Source of the DNA: Siphlonurus alternatus
Taxonomy: Eukaryota; Arthropoda; Insecta; Ephemeroptera; Siphlonuridae
Assembly (NCBI GenBank): GCA_949825025.1
Contig: OX463781.1
Location: forward strand, 42,587,469-42,651,468
Direction: 5' to 3'
Length of the DNA: 64,000 bases
Shown here: positions 22,283 to 32,700 of the stretch, one piece after another
Numbering within the stretch: position 1 is the stretch's first letter
Layout of the letters: the number at the start of each line of letters is the position of its first letter
Position numbers and translations under genes: made by a program
Notes under the pieces: generated by a model
Databases searched by the model: none
What the model was told of the DNA's origin: nothing
Seen by the model: the letters and a program-made list of their open reading frames with translations, nothing else

Positions 22283-25200
22283 GGGCGGCTCGTGACCCTT
22301 TTCTCTGGGGGTGCTGTCCGACATGGGACCAGCAGAACATCAATGGCCCGCCGCAGGCGCAATTTTTTTATGAACACGACCCTTTTATGGGTAAAATTAT
22401 GTGACAAAATCATATATATAATTATATAATAATGCTCCCAACAAAGAAGCATGCAGAAATTATATAAAAACAAAAAATTAATCATTTTATTTATAATTTG
22501 TTATGACACGCACTTAATTATGCAAGCGTATGACCCTTTTGAAATCGTGATTTAATGTTTCAAACTTAATAGATATAATTTCCAATTTTTAATTATTTTT
22601 TTAATTCATAAGTCTTCATGTGTGTGGTAAGAAAAATATATAAAATATTGTTTTTAGCCTTTTTTTTAATAAAATAGTGTCAACCAAACTGCATTGTTAA
22701 TATGTTAGTCTGTTTTTTTAATAAATATAATAAATAAATGATGAAACCTGAATGTCTGGTATAATTTTTACGCAATGTATTATTATGAATCATGAAAATG
22801 TAATGCATACTTTTTTTAAGGTAGAGATAACACGCCCATTTTAATAAAAATCCCATTCATGAAAATTATAACAATAAAATGTTCTCCCCTACATCCCCTA
22901 TCAGTAGCTAAAATATCAGGTCTACAAATTCGAGCTAGTTTTCGAGTTATTAATTTTTAAAGTTGGCCAATTTTGCATGGAAGTTCCATTTCCCATGCAA
23001 TCTCCATGTCAAATTAGTCAACTTCAAAAATTAATAACTCGAAAACAGCTCATTTTCGCAAACCTGATATTTTAGCTACTGCATGATAGGGGATTTAGAG
23101 GAAAAAATTTTATTTTTTTTTTTTTTCGTAATTTTCATAAATGGGATTTTTTTAACATTGGGTCACCTGATCCGTGTTATCTCTACCTTAACAGGATTAT
23201 GATTATTTTTTCTTAAATAAATAAATACTAATAATAATGAAATAATGTTTGATAATGCAATTTTTTCTTATAAAAATTTCATTTGTTATTTTTTTATTAA
23301 ATTTTGTCTTTAAAAATTTATATTAGATTCTGGTTGTCGCCTAATTTTGTACAAATTATATATTCTATGATCGATTTATTTGATGTTCAGTTCTGATGGG
23401 TGATTACGACACGTCAGTATAATTGGCTTGACCGCACATATGAGAGACCTCTCGAGCGGTATGACAGATCAAAGATCCCAATTTTTTAATATTGTTTTAT
23501 TTTTTAATTTTTTTTTTTAGCCATGCAATATTTCTTTGATTGCTCACGCATATTTGCTGCTAAATAATGTACTGCCGGTACACGCAAAACCGGGAAAATA
23601 AGCTATTTTTCTCATCCTGGAGTAGTTAACGTTTTCTTATATTTTGTACTCATTCATACACTTTTACAACTTGTTTTTGTTTTATTTTTATGTTTGAATT
23701 TTCACAATTATGGTATAAAATGCTTTAGTGAATAATTAATAAATCTAGCTCCCATGTATATCGACTTGTTCCTGGTAAACTTATAATAATGCATGGTCGC
23801 GATTCACGAACGAATTATGTTATCCAGATTTCTCAATTAATTCGATTGACGTTTAGTGTCATCGAGTTAGACTGGCGCTAACTGCGTGGTTATAAGTTAA
23901 GAATCCTGTTATTGCCGTTGTTCGAACGTGAGATCTCACGATTGTTTACATGCATGCATGCACCACTTAATTTTCAAAAGACATTAAGTATTGGTTCTTT
24001 TGGTACATACATATTTTTTATTAAAGTAAAATAAAAGTGCTGTTCTCCATTTCTTAGATGCTTCAATATATTTAGTCAATCTATGTTAGTATATATTCAC
24101 TGATGAATGTAATTAAAATTTTGTTAATCTGCTCAATGAAACCATATTACAGGAAATGTCTTAGAAGTGTTGTTCAAATTATTCCCGCATGTCAAATACC
24201 GTAAGCTCATTGGTTCTGTTAAACCAATGAGCTTGCGGGTACTGCCGACAGCACAGTCCCCGATCGCTCCAAAATCACACGGCTTGGGTGGGAGTTGAAG
24301 AGGAGGAGAATGAGGGAGGGAGCATTGCCTTCGGTACTGCTAGTAGTGGCAGTACCCTCCGCTAGACAGCGCTGAGGAAGTAAATTTACGCGGCAGCGGC
24401 AAAATTTAGATGATTTGAAATGTTAGAACTGATAAAAATTTGCTGAATTAAGTTCAGAAAAATTATAGGATTATTTGATATTTCTAATTGTGTGTTTGTT
24501 CCCAAAATTTCTGGGGGGGCTGCAGTACCGCAGTACTATAGTACGAGCCGCCCATATATATTGAGGGGCGAAAGGTCTAGTTTTTAATTTATTAATTATT
24601 ATAAAAATGTCATTAATGCATATAATATTATGTATAATATGTATATCCACTAAACTCATACAAAGAGCTAATTTAATTTGTAAATGCGTGTTGAATAGAC
24701 CAATTTCCCTTTAAGATTACTGCAGCCCTAGCTGCAAGTAGCGCTGAAACCCGGCGGTGATCTTAAAGGAAAATTAGCCTATATATATTGCATTGGGTCT
24801 CTCATCCCCAGGCGTGGATCCAGAGGGAAAAAAAAAAAAATGAAAAGAAAAAAAAAATCGGGGGGTGGGGTGGGGGTCATGCTTCATAAGGCCAAATGTT
24901 AGAAAAAAATTAAAAATTGGAGTGGGAGAAATGCCTATATTGCCCATGTTAAATTCAATATTTTGCAGCCCCATCCCCCCCATCTCTAGGATCCGCACCT
25001 GGTTTTTGCTGGAAAGTGTCATCAAATTGGTGTGTGTTTCAGTTCAGCGATGGTGTGTGGAGAATAAATTTGAGTTGGTGGAGCTGAGCCCAGAGCCATC
25101 TAGTGACGATGAGGGGGAAGAGGATGAGGAGCTGCCCGGCCTTGCGGTGACCACCGGAGTGCGCAGGGTGGTTCAGGCTCTGCACGCCCACCTTTGGCCC

Positions 25201-28031
25201 AACATGAACATGAAAGGTACATTACAACAGCGAGACTAACACAAACATATCTTATTCAGACTAGCCTATTCCATATATTTGCATTTTTAAAATTGCAATA
25301 AAAAAGTGAAAATGCACTTTAAAGTGCTAAAAAAATAAAATAAAATAAAAAAATAAAAGGGCAATTTAAAGTTACTTAAAATATGAATTTGAATTTTAGC
25401 TTAAATTATAAAACAAATTTTCTCCAATTCCACTTCTTAGTTTTTTTAAAAAATATTTTTCTTCTTCTTTCTGCTTCTTTTTAGAGCTTCATTGTTTTGT
25501 GTTATTGAAATCCCATTCTATAATATATAAATTTTTAAACAAAAATTCAGTACCTTTGTAATATTACAGTTCGAAATTACATTGTCAACATCTATGCCAT
25601 GTGTATGACCTCCATTGACCTTGCTGTTCTCAGAGAGGACCCATCATGTATCATCTGCCATGCGAGCTCTGCTCAACGGTTCCACGGCCGAGACAGTCGA
25701 AATAGACTCTGTCTCCAGCTTATCAGAAGGGCTGGGTAGCATTGGCCTGGCCACTTCAGTAGAGGGGGCAGAGGGAGAAGAGGATTCTCGCTTTGCTATG
25801 ATGCAGAGAATAGGTGAGATCATTTTAATAAATTTATGTAGTTTCATGTCATCATCTAATGTACTGAATGGGACAGAAGCAATATATGTAATTCATTGAA
25901 TTAATTTTGGTTGATGTACAAATATTGTGCAGTTCTTTTGTTCTGACAAAGCTAATTATTAATGATCTTACTACTCATTGCGAAAAGTGACGTCTCGGTT
26001 ATAATGATTTCATTAAAAAAAAGGAGAGACCAAATAAATTAAAACTGTATAGTGGAAACACAAATTATCAAAATATAAAACTGATTTAATTCAAGGGGTT
26101 ATGTTATATAATATATTAAATTTTAATACATCAACTGCTGTCACCATCAAAATAGAGGTACCTGACTGTGAGTAACACTTTTATAAACTATAAATGGTTC
26201 TTACATATAACCTAAAGCTGGACACAATACATGGTCTTTGGAGCTATTGTCATAGTTGTCATTGCAATGCAGTTAACATTTTCTTACTCTTTCTCACTCT
26301 CCATAGCCATATAAGAGTGAACTCAAATGTACCAGAGAAACGGGATTATTTTTACGATAATAGACAACTTATATGACACTTTTATTGCAAAAAGGAATAG
26401 AGGGGTATCAAATTATGCTACTATGAGTTTTCAGATTTTTTAAAGTCCTAGCTGGAACTATTTTTAAATATGATTGAAAGTTCTGCATGTTCTATTCCCA
26501 CTGGATCCTTAAGGTAGAGATAATACAGATCAGCTGGCCCAATGCTAAAAAAATCCCATTCATAAAAATTATGAAAAAAATTTAAAGTGTTCTCCTCTAC
26601 ATCCCCTATCAGTAGGTAAAATATCAGGTATACAAAAACGAGCTAGTTTTCGAGTTATTAATTTTTAAAGTTGACTAATTTAACATGGAGAAATGAAACT
26701 TCCATGTTAAATTGGTCAACTTTAAAAATTAATAACTCGAAAACTAGCTCGTTTTTGTATACCTGATATTTTACCTACTGATAGGGGATGTAGAGGAGAA
26801 CATTTTAAATTTTTTTCATAATTTTTATGAATGGGATTTTTTTAGCATTGGGCCAGCTGATCCTTATTATCTCTACCTTAATAAAAAGGACAGGGCCTAA
26901 ACATTTATTATTAATATGATAATTAAAGGCTAGCTGTTTGTCAAACACAACTGCAAAAATTATTTGTCATGTATCACAATAAATACATGCACACATTAAA
27001 TAAACACTCTATCCTATAAGACAAAAGAAAAAATAGTGTAAGGGTATAATGGACACCTGCATGGAATTTTTTATTGCAGAAATGAATTAATAGAGGGTGC
27101 CAAATTATTATACCCTGATTTTTAAGATTTTTTGAACCCAGGAATTATTTTTTAAAAATGATTGAAAGTGCGACCACGCCCCCTGGAGGTGTTATAAAGG
27201 CAAACAATAAAATTATTTTGCATAGAAGAGGTCAAGTCATCATAACAACCCTTTGAAGATATATTATTAAAATCAACTGCATGCATGCCAGCTACTCTGA
27301 ACATTCACTTCATTAATTAACTACCCTTTGTATGATAATCTTATTAAAAGAAAAGGATAGGAATAACCAGCAAGGCCTTACCGATCGAAAGAGTCACAGC
27401 AGGTGGAAATTCTTGTGGTCACAGAGGTTCACTCGAAAGTTTTTACATTTTTGAAACGTTTCGCATCGTGGAGATGCTTCTTCAGTCACAAGAAGAAGTA
27501 GAATCTACTTCTTCTTGTGACTGAAGAAGCATCTCCACGATGCGAAACGTTTCAAAAATGTAAAAACTTTCGAGTGAACCTCTGTGACCACAAGAATTTC
27601 CACCTGCTGTGACTCTTTCGATCGGTAAGGCCTTGCTGGTTATTCCTATCCTTTTCTTTTAATAAGATTATCACAACCTAAATGGTTTATTTTCCTTAAT
27701 TTGAACCTTTGTATGATAACAAAAATAATTGTATTGCATGCTGTACGTAAAATAATTCACATTTTGTGCTTGTGTTTCAGACCAGCTGCTAGGTGCGGAC
27801 GAGGCAGAGGGGGTGGTTGACCCTGAGTGTGGCCCCGAAGCAGAGTTTGGCTCGCTGCTAGCCCGTCTTGGGGAGGTGAAGGCTCAGGTCTCGGCAATGC
27901 CCACAGAGCAGCGCCGTGTGTGTGCCGAGCAGGTCGTCATGGCCTTTTGGAGAGCCATTGGTGGAGATGAAGAGGAGCTGGCGGACCTCGGCATCAGTGA
28001 TATTGGTGATAGCCTGCACGAAGAAACTTAA
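18332..28031 (+). CDS. AAGAB: Alpha- and gamma-adaptin-binding protein p34 (AAGAB)
   Basis: Six coding exons, all GT-AG: 18332-18398, 18729-18919, 19582-19705, 25043-25216, 25634-25813 and 27781-28031. Phases fit at every junction and give 328 residues; the human protein is about 315. AAGAB is a cytosolic chaperone that binds the adaptin and sigma subunits of AP-1 and AP-2 during complex assembly for clathrin-coated vesicles. The N-terminal Rab-like domain is seen in HVDTKYYTADINLC, VINFDSDK and GWLPFVKELVPEVQILLCER; then comes the family motif WCVENKFELVELSPEP with an acidic run and TGVRRVVQALHAHLWPNM. The C-terminal motif is VVMAFWRAIGGDEEELADLG. The start was chosen because it splices in frame to the conserved exon 2. 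Intron 3 is 5.3 kb and filled with transposable elements. Confidence in the family is very high; exon 1 is slightly less sure because N-termini vary. Confidence 0.95.
19012..19186 (+). mobile_element. Non-LTR retrotransposon, 3'-end fragment
   Basis: 'GAGTGGAATTTGCTGAAGGC' to 'GCCACATTTGCCGCGTTAA', ending in (ATT)n. It matches, in reverse orientation, the 3' end of the longer LINE fragment at 30836-31410. Lies in AAGAB intron 2. Confidence 0.8.
19706..20790. other. AAGAB intron 3, proximal part
   Basis: Unassigned sequence. 20010-20340 is richer in GC and has a TGACGTCA site, a GGGGGCGG box, CCAAT/ATTGG motifs and an inverted CACCTG pair, but no exon or element boundary is recognised. Confidence 0.4.
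20795..21395. mobile_element. Inverted pair of tRNA-like SINEs (long hairpin)
   Basis: Two arms of about 220 bases (20795-21015 and 21173-21395) are reverse complements around a 160-base AT-rich spacer. Each arm contains a tRNA-like unit with an A-box-like 'TGGTCCAGTGG', an anticodon arm CTTGC-CTTCCAT-GCAAG (TCC, glycine-like; first C changed in the left arm) and a B-box 'GGGTTCAAATCCC'. The acceptor stem does not pair, so these are not functional tRNAs. Reading frames over both arms start MNQ(R/K)GFEPKTSCMEG and are simply translations of this tRNA-like DNA. Confidence 0.75.
21539..21625 (-). mobile_element. Weak tRNA-like (B-box) SINE fragment
   Basis: Minus strand has 'GATCCAGGTTCGAAACCCG', a good B box, preceded by a poor A-box region. 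No cloverleaf can be drawn with a paired acceptor stem. Confidence 0.35.
22280..24553. mobile_element. 2.27 kb hAT-like element, CAGGGGCGGCTCGT ends
   Basis: Left end CAGGGGCGGCTCGTGACC; right end ACGAGCCGCCC directly followed by ATATATAT, the same 8 bases as before the left end, but inside an AT repeat. The final CTG of the right end is missing. Interior reading frames are short. It contains a GGTAGAGATAA MITE (22820-23187) and a short hairpin ('AAGCTCATTGGTT' with 'AACCAATGAGCTT') near 24200. Lies in AAGAB intron 3. Confidence 0.65.
22820..23187. mobile_element. GGTAGAGATAA hairpin MITE, TTAA-flanked
   Basis: GGTAGAGATAACACGC at the left and 'GTGTTATCTCTACC' at the right, with TTAA at 22816-22819 and 23188-23191. 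Arms as in 26513-26877 but more diverged. Confidence 0.9.
24809..25001. mobile_element. hAT-like MITE, CAGGCGTGGATCC ends
   Basis: CAGGCGTGGATCCAG at the left and GGATCCGCACCTG at the right. A related copy is inverted at 36611-36762, sharing a 'TGGGAGAAATGCCTATATTG'-like body. It ends 42 bases before AAGAB exon 4, so the exon's polypyrimidine/branch region abuts the element. Confidence 0.75.
26345..26509. mobile_element. TGGACAAC-family MITE, left arm, interrupted
   Basis: 'ATAGACAACTTATATGACAC' then 'TTATTGCAAAAAGGAATAGA' and 'GATTGAAAGTTCTGC'. It is cut at its central 'GGATCC' by the TTAA element 26513-26877; only a short 'TAATAAAAAGGACAGGG' remains on the other side. Confidence 0.7.
26513..26877. 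mobile_element. GGTAGAGATAA hairpin MITE, TTAA-flanked, near-perfect
   Basis: Ends GGTAGAGATAATACAGATC and 'GATCCTTATTATCTCTACC', with TTAA at 26509-26512 and 26878-26881. The arms are about 175 bases and nearly identical. The body repeats 'TATCAGGTATACAAAAACGA' and its complement. Inserted into another MITE in AAGAB intron 5. Confidence 0.93.
27055..27195. mobile_element. TGGACAAC-family MITE, single arm
   Basis: 'AATGGACACCTGCATGGAAT', 'TTATTGCAGAAATGAATTAA', 'GCGACCACGCCCCCTGGAGG'. The second arm is missing. Confidence 0.7.
27453..27485 (-). ncRNA. Hammerhead ribozyme-like motif (left arm)
   Basis: Minus strand: CTGAAGA core, then stem II GCATC-TCCAC-GATGC, then GAAAC-GTT. It carries the conserved hammerhead core (CUGANGA...GAAA) with a minimal stem III. 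Stem I pairing is only about three bases, so activity is doubtful. Confidence 0.5.
27521..27553 (+). ncRNA. Hammerhead ribozyme-like motif (right arm)
   Basis: Mirror of the minus-strand copy at 27453-27485: CTGAAGA, stem II GCATC/GATGC, GAAACGTT. Same weak stem I (TGA with TCA). Confidence 0.5.
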
Positions 28032-28415
28032 ACATTCCAATCACCGTTTTCTGTAATTGTGCAATTAATTAAGTCATTAATCTATGTTTCAGTATCTATA
28101 TTATATATAATATGTATCAATATATTAAAAGTATTATTATATATGTCATAAAAAATACAGTATTGTATATTATGTATTATTTTAATTTAATTATAATTTA
28201 ATATATAATATAAGCACATTGGAGAACATAAAAATTAAAAATAACCTGCTTGCTTTCTCCATTGGATTTTGACATTCGATTATTAAAAATATATATTATG
28301 TATCATATAATATATAAAGTATGCATATAAGTAAACCCCAAGATTTTTTGCCATGCAACTCGATCCTATGCATATACGTACGTGTGGATCGAGAACGTCA
28401 TCAGTTTTACATTAA

Positions 28416-28598
28416 GGGTACCCTAGTCGAAAAGTAAGAGTGCTAAAAGTGATAATTTGAGCAGTAGTCAAGTAGTTGACTACTTGTTTCTAAGTAGTCA
28501 ACTACTTAAAACAAGTAGTTGACTACTTAAAAACAAGTAGTCAACTACTTGACTACTGCTCAAATTATCACTTAGCACTTTATTTTTCGACTAGGGTA
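28416..28598. mobile_element. Hairpin MITE, GGGTACCCTAGTCG ends
   Basis: TTAA at 28412-28415, then GGGTACCCTAGTCGAAAA; the right arm ends 'TTTTTCGACTAGGGTA'. The centre has four alternating copies of the decamer 'AAGTAGTTGACTACTT'/'AAGTAGTCAACTACTT'. Right TTAA not preserved. Confidence 0.8.
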
Positions 28599-28600
28599 AA

Positions 28601-28791
28601 AAGATAACACGAACAATCGATTGTTGGTAGTCCCATTTGATTAACATGTAAACCTTAGCAACCTCATAATGATTCTGAATTTTTTTTTAGAGACAGTTCT
28701 TGGCATTAAAAAAATATGGAGAAAATTTCAAAACAATCGGACGATCCAATTTTTTTAAATGAATTTTTTAAATTTTCAGTATAGGGCTTAA
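28601..28791. mobile_element. Half copy of the 8155-8554 hairpin MITE
   Basis: 'TTTGATTAACATGTAAACC', 'AAAATTTCAAAACAATCGG' and 'TATAGGGCTTAA' match the left arm of 8155-8554. It stops where the TTAA element at 28796 begins. Confidence 0.75.
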
Positions 28792-28795
28792 TTAA

Positions 28796-29167
28796 GGTAG
28801 AGATAATATCGATCAGCTGGCCCAATGCTAAAAAAATCCCATTCATAAAAATTATGAGAAAAATTTAAAATGTTCTCCTCTACATCCCCTATCAGTAGGT
28901 AAAATATCAGGTATACAAAAACGAGCTAGTTTTCGAGTTATTAATTTTTAAAGTTGACTAATTTATAATTTAACATGGAGAAACGGAACTTCCATGTTAA
29001 ATTAGTCAACTTTAAAAATTAATAACTCAAAAACTAGCTCGTTTTTGTATACCTGATATTTTACCTACTGATAAGGTATGTTAAGGAGAACATTATAAAT
29101 TTTTTTCATAATTTTTATGAATGGGATTTTTTTAGCATTGGGCCAGCTGATCCATATTATCTCTACC
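28796..29167. mobile_element. GGTAGAGATAA hairpin MITE, TTAA-flanked
   Basis: TTAA at 28792-28795 and 29168-29171. Ends GGTAGAGATAATATCGATC and 'GATCCATATTATCTCTACC'. Closely related to 26513-26877 and 61594-61958. Lies between AAGAB and EIF3J, about 530 bases before the EIF3J start codon. Confidence 0.92.
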
Positions 29168-29701
29168 TTAAAGGCCGAGTAAATTTCAATATAAGGAATT
29201 TAAAGCAGTTTGATTCCACAGCTGATAATTTTGGTATTATTAAGTTTAATACTATGAAAAATAGGTGCATGAATAAATTAAAGACTATATAGGCTTACAG
29301 CTTACAGAGCAAATAGAGCAGCAGGAGGCAGGAGCAAAATTAAACGAGCAAAAATTGATTTTTCTTTTAAATAAAGCGCTGAAATAAATAACGTATGTCA
29401 ATTTTTTGGTGACCCATTTCTGATTCATCAGCCAATGAAATCATTGCTCAACTTGCAGCAAGAACGAGAGAATGGTGAAGCACGGGTTTACACGTTTAAT
29501 GTTTCAGCGTGGATTTTATGTAAAATATTTTGTTTTAGACATTACAAATAGTGTTATTCATAGTGCTCCTTCTTGTGAAATTAACAGCGGTCTCAGAGTG
29601 ACTATTTTTTGATCTCTATTGGCCCTTAATTTTGCGTTTTTTTGTGGAAAAGTGCAGACAGTTTTGCTTGGCACGTGAAGTGGTGCAAAGGTTGCTGCAA
29701 T

Positions 29702-32700
29702 ATGGAAGAGGAATGGGGTGAGTTTCGGTTATTATTTCTTTATTTTATTCATTCTGTGTCTCTTATTTGTCTTTTTAAATGTGGATTACTTTTTTTTTTT
29801 AGATGCCGATGGCTTCGAGCCCAAAGGGATTAAAGTTGCAAGTAAATGGGATGACGAAGACGCCGATGACGATGTGAAGGTGAGAAATCATTGATTTTTT
29901 TAATAAATGCCATCCAATATCTTGTTATTTTCTCATTTTATAATAGCTGCTGTACAAATTAAGACATGTGGAGCACTGGAGCTCATTGTATAATGTGTAA
30001 TGTAGACGTGCAATATGCATATGCGCATACTGTATGTATGCATATGCATACTCTACTCTATCATTGTGCATAAACTGCAAAATATTTCTGTGGCCTTCAC
30101 TATTTGTGCATATTCTTTACAATTCGACCCTAAAAGACATTTGAGCATATTCCTCAGGCCTATGCATATGTATGATACGTTAACCACAGGGGCGGATCCA
30201 GCCCGCGGCTCTAGGGGGGGGGGGGGGGGGGGCGGTGCCCTATCCCGCAATGTTAAATTTTGGGGCGGGAGGGGGGGCGACGGGTGGTGGGTGGTAATAC
30301 TTTCAATGTATTTTGGGACCTTTGGGGGGGGGGGCGATCGCCCCCCCCCCCTTGTATCCGCGCCTGGTTAACCAGTGAGATAAAGTGTGCTATTATGCAT
30401 ATATATTATATGCTCTTATTTTGTGCAAAATTGTGCATCTTTCTTAGCTATTTCAACAATTTTTCCTCCCTTTTCATATGCATACATTATACAAGCAGCA
30501 TTTAGATGCTTTCACATACTGTAATAAAAAACTGCTACGGAAACACTCCGTAGCAAATATTGTTGATGAACCTTGCAATTTGCTGTGGCGCGTTGTGCAG
30601 CATTCTGCGGCTCTCTGTAAAAAATAAAACTTGTCTTCATTTTTCTATGGCATTCACATGATTTTCCGCCACAGCTTTCTGCATTTGTTTACGGCATTTC
30701 TACGGATTCCATAGCAACTTTCAATGATGCGCATTTAAAGCTTAAACAATGAAAGTCTATTATAATAAGCACGTTGTAGTATACATACAATATCTTAAAT
30801 GGTATCCACATTGTAGATAATAATTAATGTACTGTAATAATAATAATAAAATTAACGTGGCAAATGTGGCTACGCCACAGTGGCTTGCGAAGGGTTTGTC
30901 TGTCTCAAAACCCTCTTAAACAAATTATATCTCTCTGCTTCAACAACTTCTGCCTTCAACAAATTCCACTCTCTTATCACCCTGTTAATATGAAGGAATA
31001 TTTTCCCACATCACTTCTACTGCCGACAAACTCCCAACTTCCAACCGTGATCACTCCTCCCAATATAAACACCTCTCTTAATACAATAGCTCAACTCCCT
31101 CCAACCCTCACTATTTCTTGTTATTTTGTACATAACAACAAGTCTACAATTTCTCCTTCTCTCCTCCAGCAACTCCCAACCCAACTTATCAATCATCGCA
31201 GTTACACTCTCAAACTCTTTTCTGACCTCCTTTCCATCTCCCACCAACTTCCATCTTCCCATACGCCCCATAACTCTTCTCGCTGCTCTTCTCTGCACCT
31301 TCTCCAATTCTTTCACCCCAACACTCCTGTATGGATCCCAAACACTGCATCCATACTCAAGCATTGGTCTCACCATGGCTTTATAAGCGCTATCTCTCAC
31401 CAACGTACTAGCTCCTTTCAGATTTCTGTATGCAACATATCATATGCATACATGATAGGGACCTTACTTGCGCGCATGTCTTCTACTCACTGAAGACTTC
31501 TTGCCCAAAAGGTGCTAATTTCATAATTTTTACCAGATGTTGTACATTATTAAGCATTGTACTGTAATTACTGCATAGCCAATTTTAATCCACATTTGAA
31601 AGTATTATAGTGAGCTGAAGGAAACTTTTGGCCTCCAGCTTTGGAGAAAGTTGTCTGTAGAAAAATAAAAAATTCCAGCCTGATATAAAGTTCTTTTTTA
31701 TTATTTGGCAGCATCAGTGCTGCAATAAAAAGAGAGAATGGAAAGTTAAGGGGTGGGGGGAGGGGCTAGATTAAGAAGGGTATTGAAAATACATTAAAAA
31801 GTTCTTCTCCCTCTCTTACATTAGAACTACAGTAAAATTAATTTGATATCCTCCCGGAAATAACCGGAAGTGTTAAGTTTGCAGCTCTTCTGTTTGCAAT
31901 TCAATTTTGAAAATTTACAGAGTACTTACCTATGTGTGGAATTGTAATGTTGAAATATGAATAGCAAGACCAGAAACTTCACACTTCCAGCTAGTTCCAG
32001 AGAAAATATCATGTTAATTTTACTGTACAGTGTATTTTGTTCAATATTATTATGTTTATGTACCTGCAAATTTTTCAACTGCACCCATCATGCATTGCTA
32101 CTTTTTAAATTTCGCAGTACAATGGCTTCTAAAAAATTTATACACAAATTTCATGTGTGTCTTAATCTGTATGAAGGAAAGTTGATGTACAATTTTCATC
32201 ATAAAGTCCTCTATCATCTGCTTCAAATGTGAAAGTGGTACTACAGACGTCGTTTGTTCAGGACAACTGGGAGGATGAGGAGGAACAGGAGGAGGAGAAG
32301 CGCGACACTGAGAAGACGGAGGAGGGAGCAGTCTCCGCACAGTCCACCAAGAAGACCAAGAAGAACCTCACCCGCAAGATTGAGGAGAAGGAAGTGAGTT
32401 CTTCATGGGCTTGCAGTAAAATATAGTGTAACTCTCAAGCAGTTCATTGCCATGATTAAATTTTAGTGTATTTACTGGTGCATCCTTAGTTCAAATTCCC
32501 AGGAAAAAAATTCATGCAAATACCCTACTGTGCCATTTTTTCTTAATTACTGTAATACTGTACAGTCCAATAGAAAATCTTATGTCAACTCTCCAGTTAG
32601 ATTTTGCTAAAGCATTTCATTAATCTTGGATATTTGAATGAATTTGGGTATTAGGAAAATTGTTGCAGTTAACTATGATGCTATTTAAATAAAAAAAAAA

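Larger units (their letters stand above)
27333..27673. mobile_element. 341-bp near-perfect palindrome carrying two hammerhead-like motifs
   Basis: Centre near 27503 (GTAGAATCTAC). The arms match base for base from TGATAATCTTATTAAAAG to its complement. The ends include 'GGATAGGAATAACCAGC', the same terminal motif as the element at 35180-35546. The 14-mer CCTTTGTATGATAA occurs at 27325-27338 and again at about 27707-27720, a possible target duplication. It resembles the inverted end-repeat pair of the Penelope element at 46.16 kb in arrangement, but the family link is an inference. Confidence 0.85.

Noticed and set aside
24471..24659. Small minus-strand frame near the right end of the hAT element
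   Set aside because: No motif, and it crosses the element's terminal repeat.
30864..31493. 209-codon plus-strand frame
   Set aside because: It is the antisense of a LINE fragment whose minus-strand frame has clear post-RT motifs.
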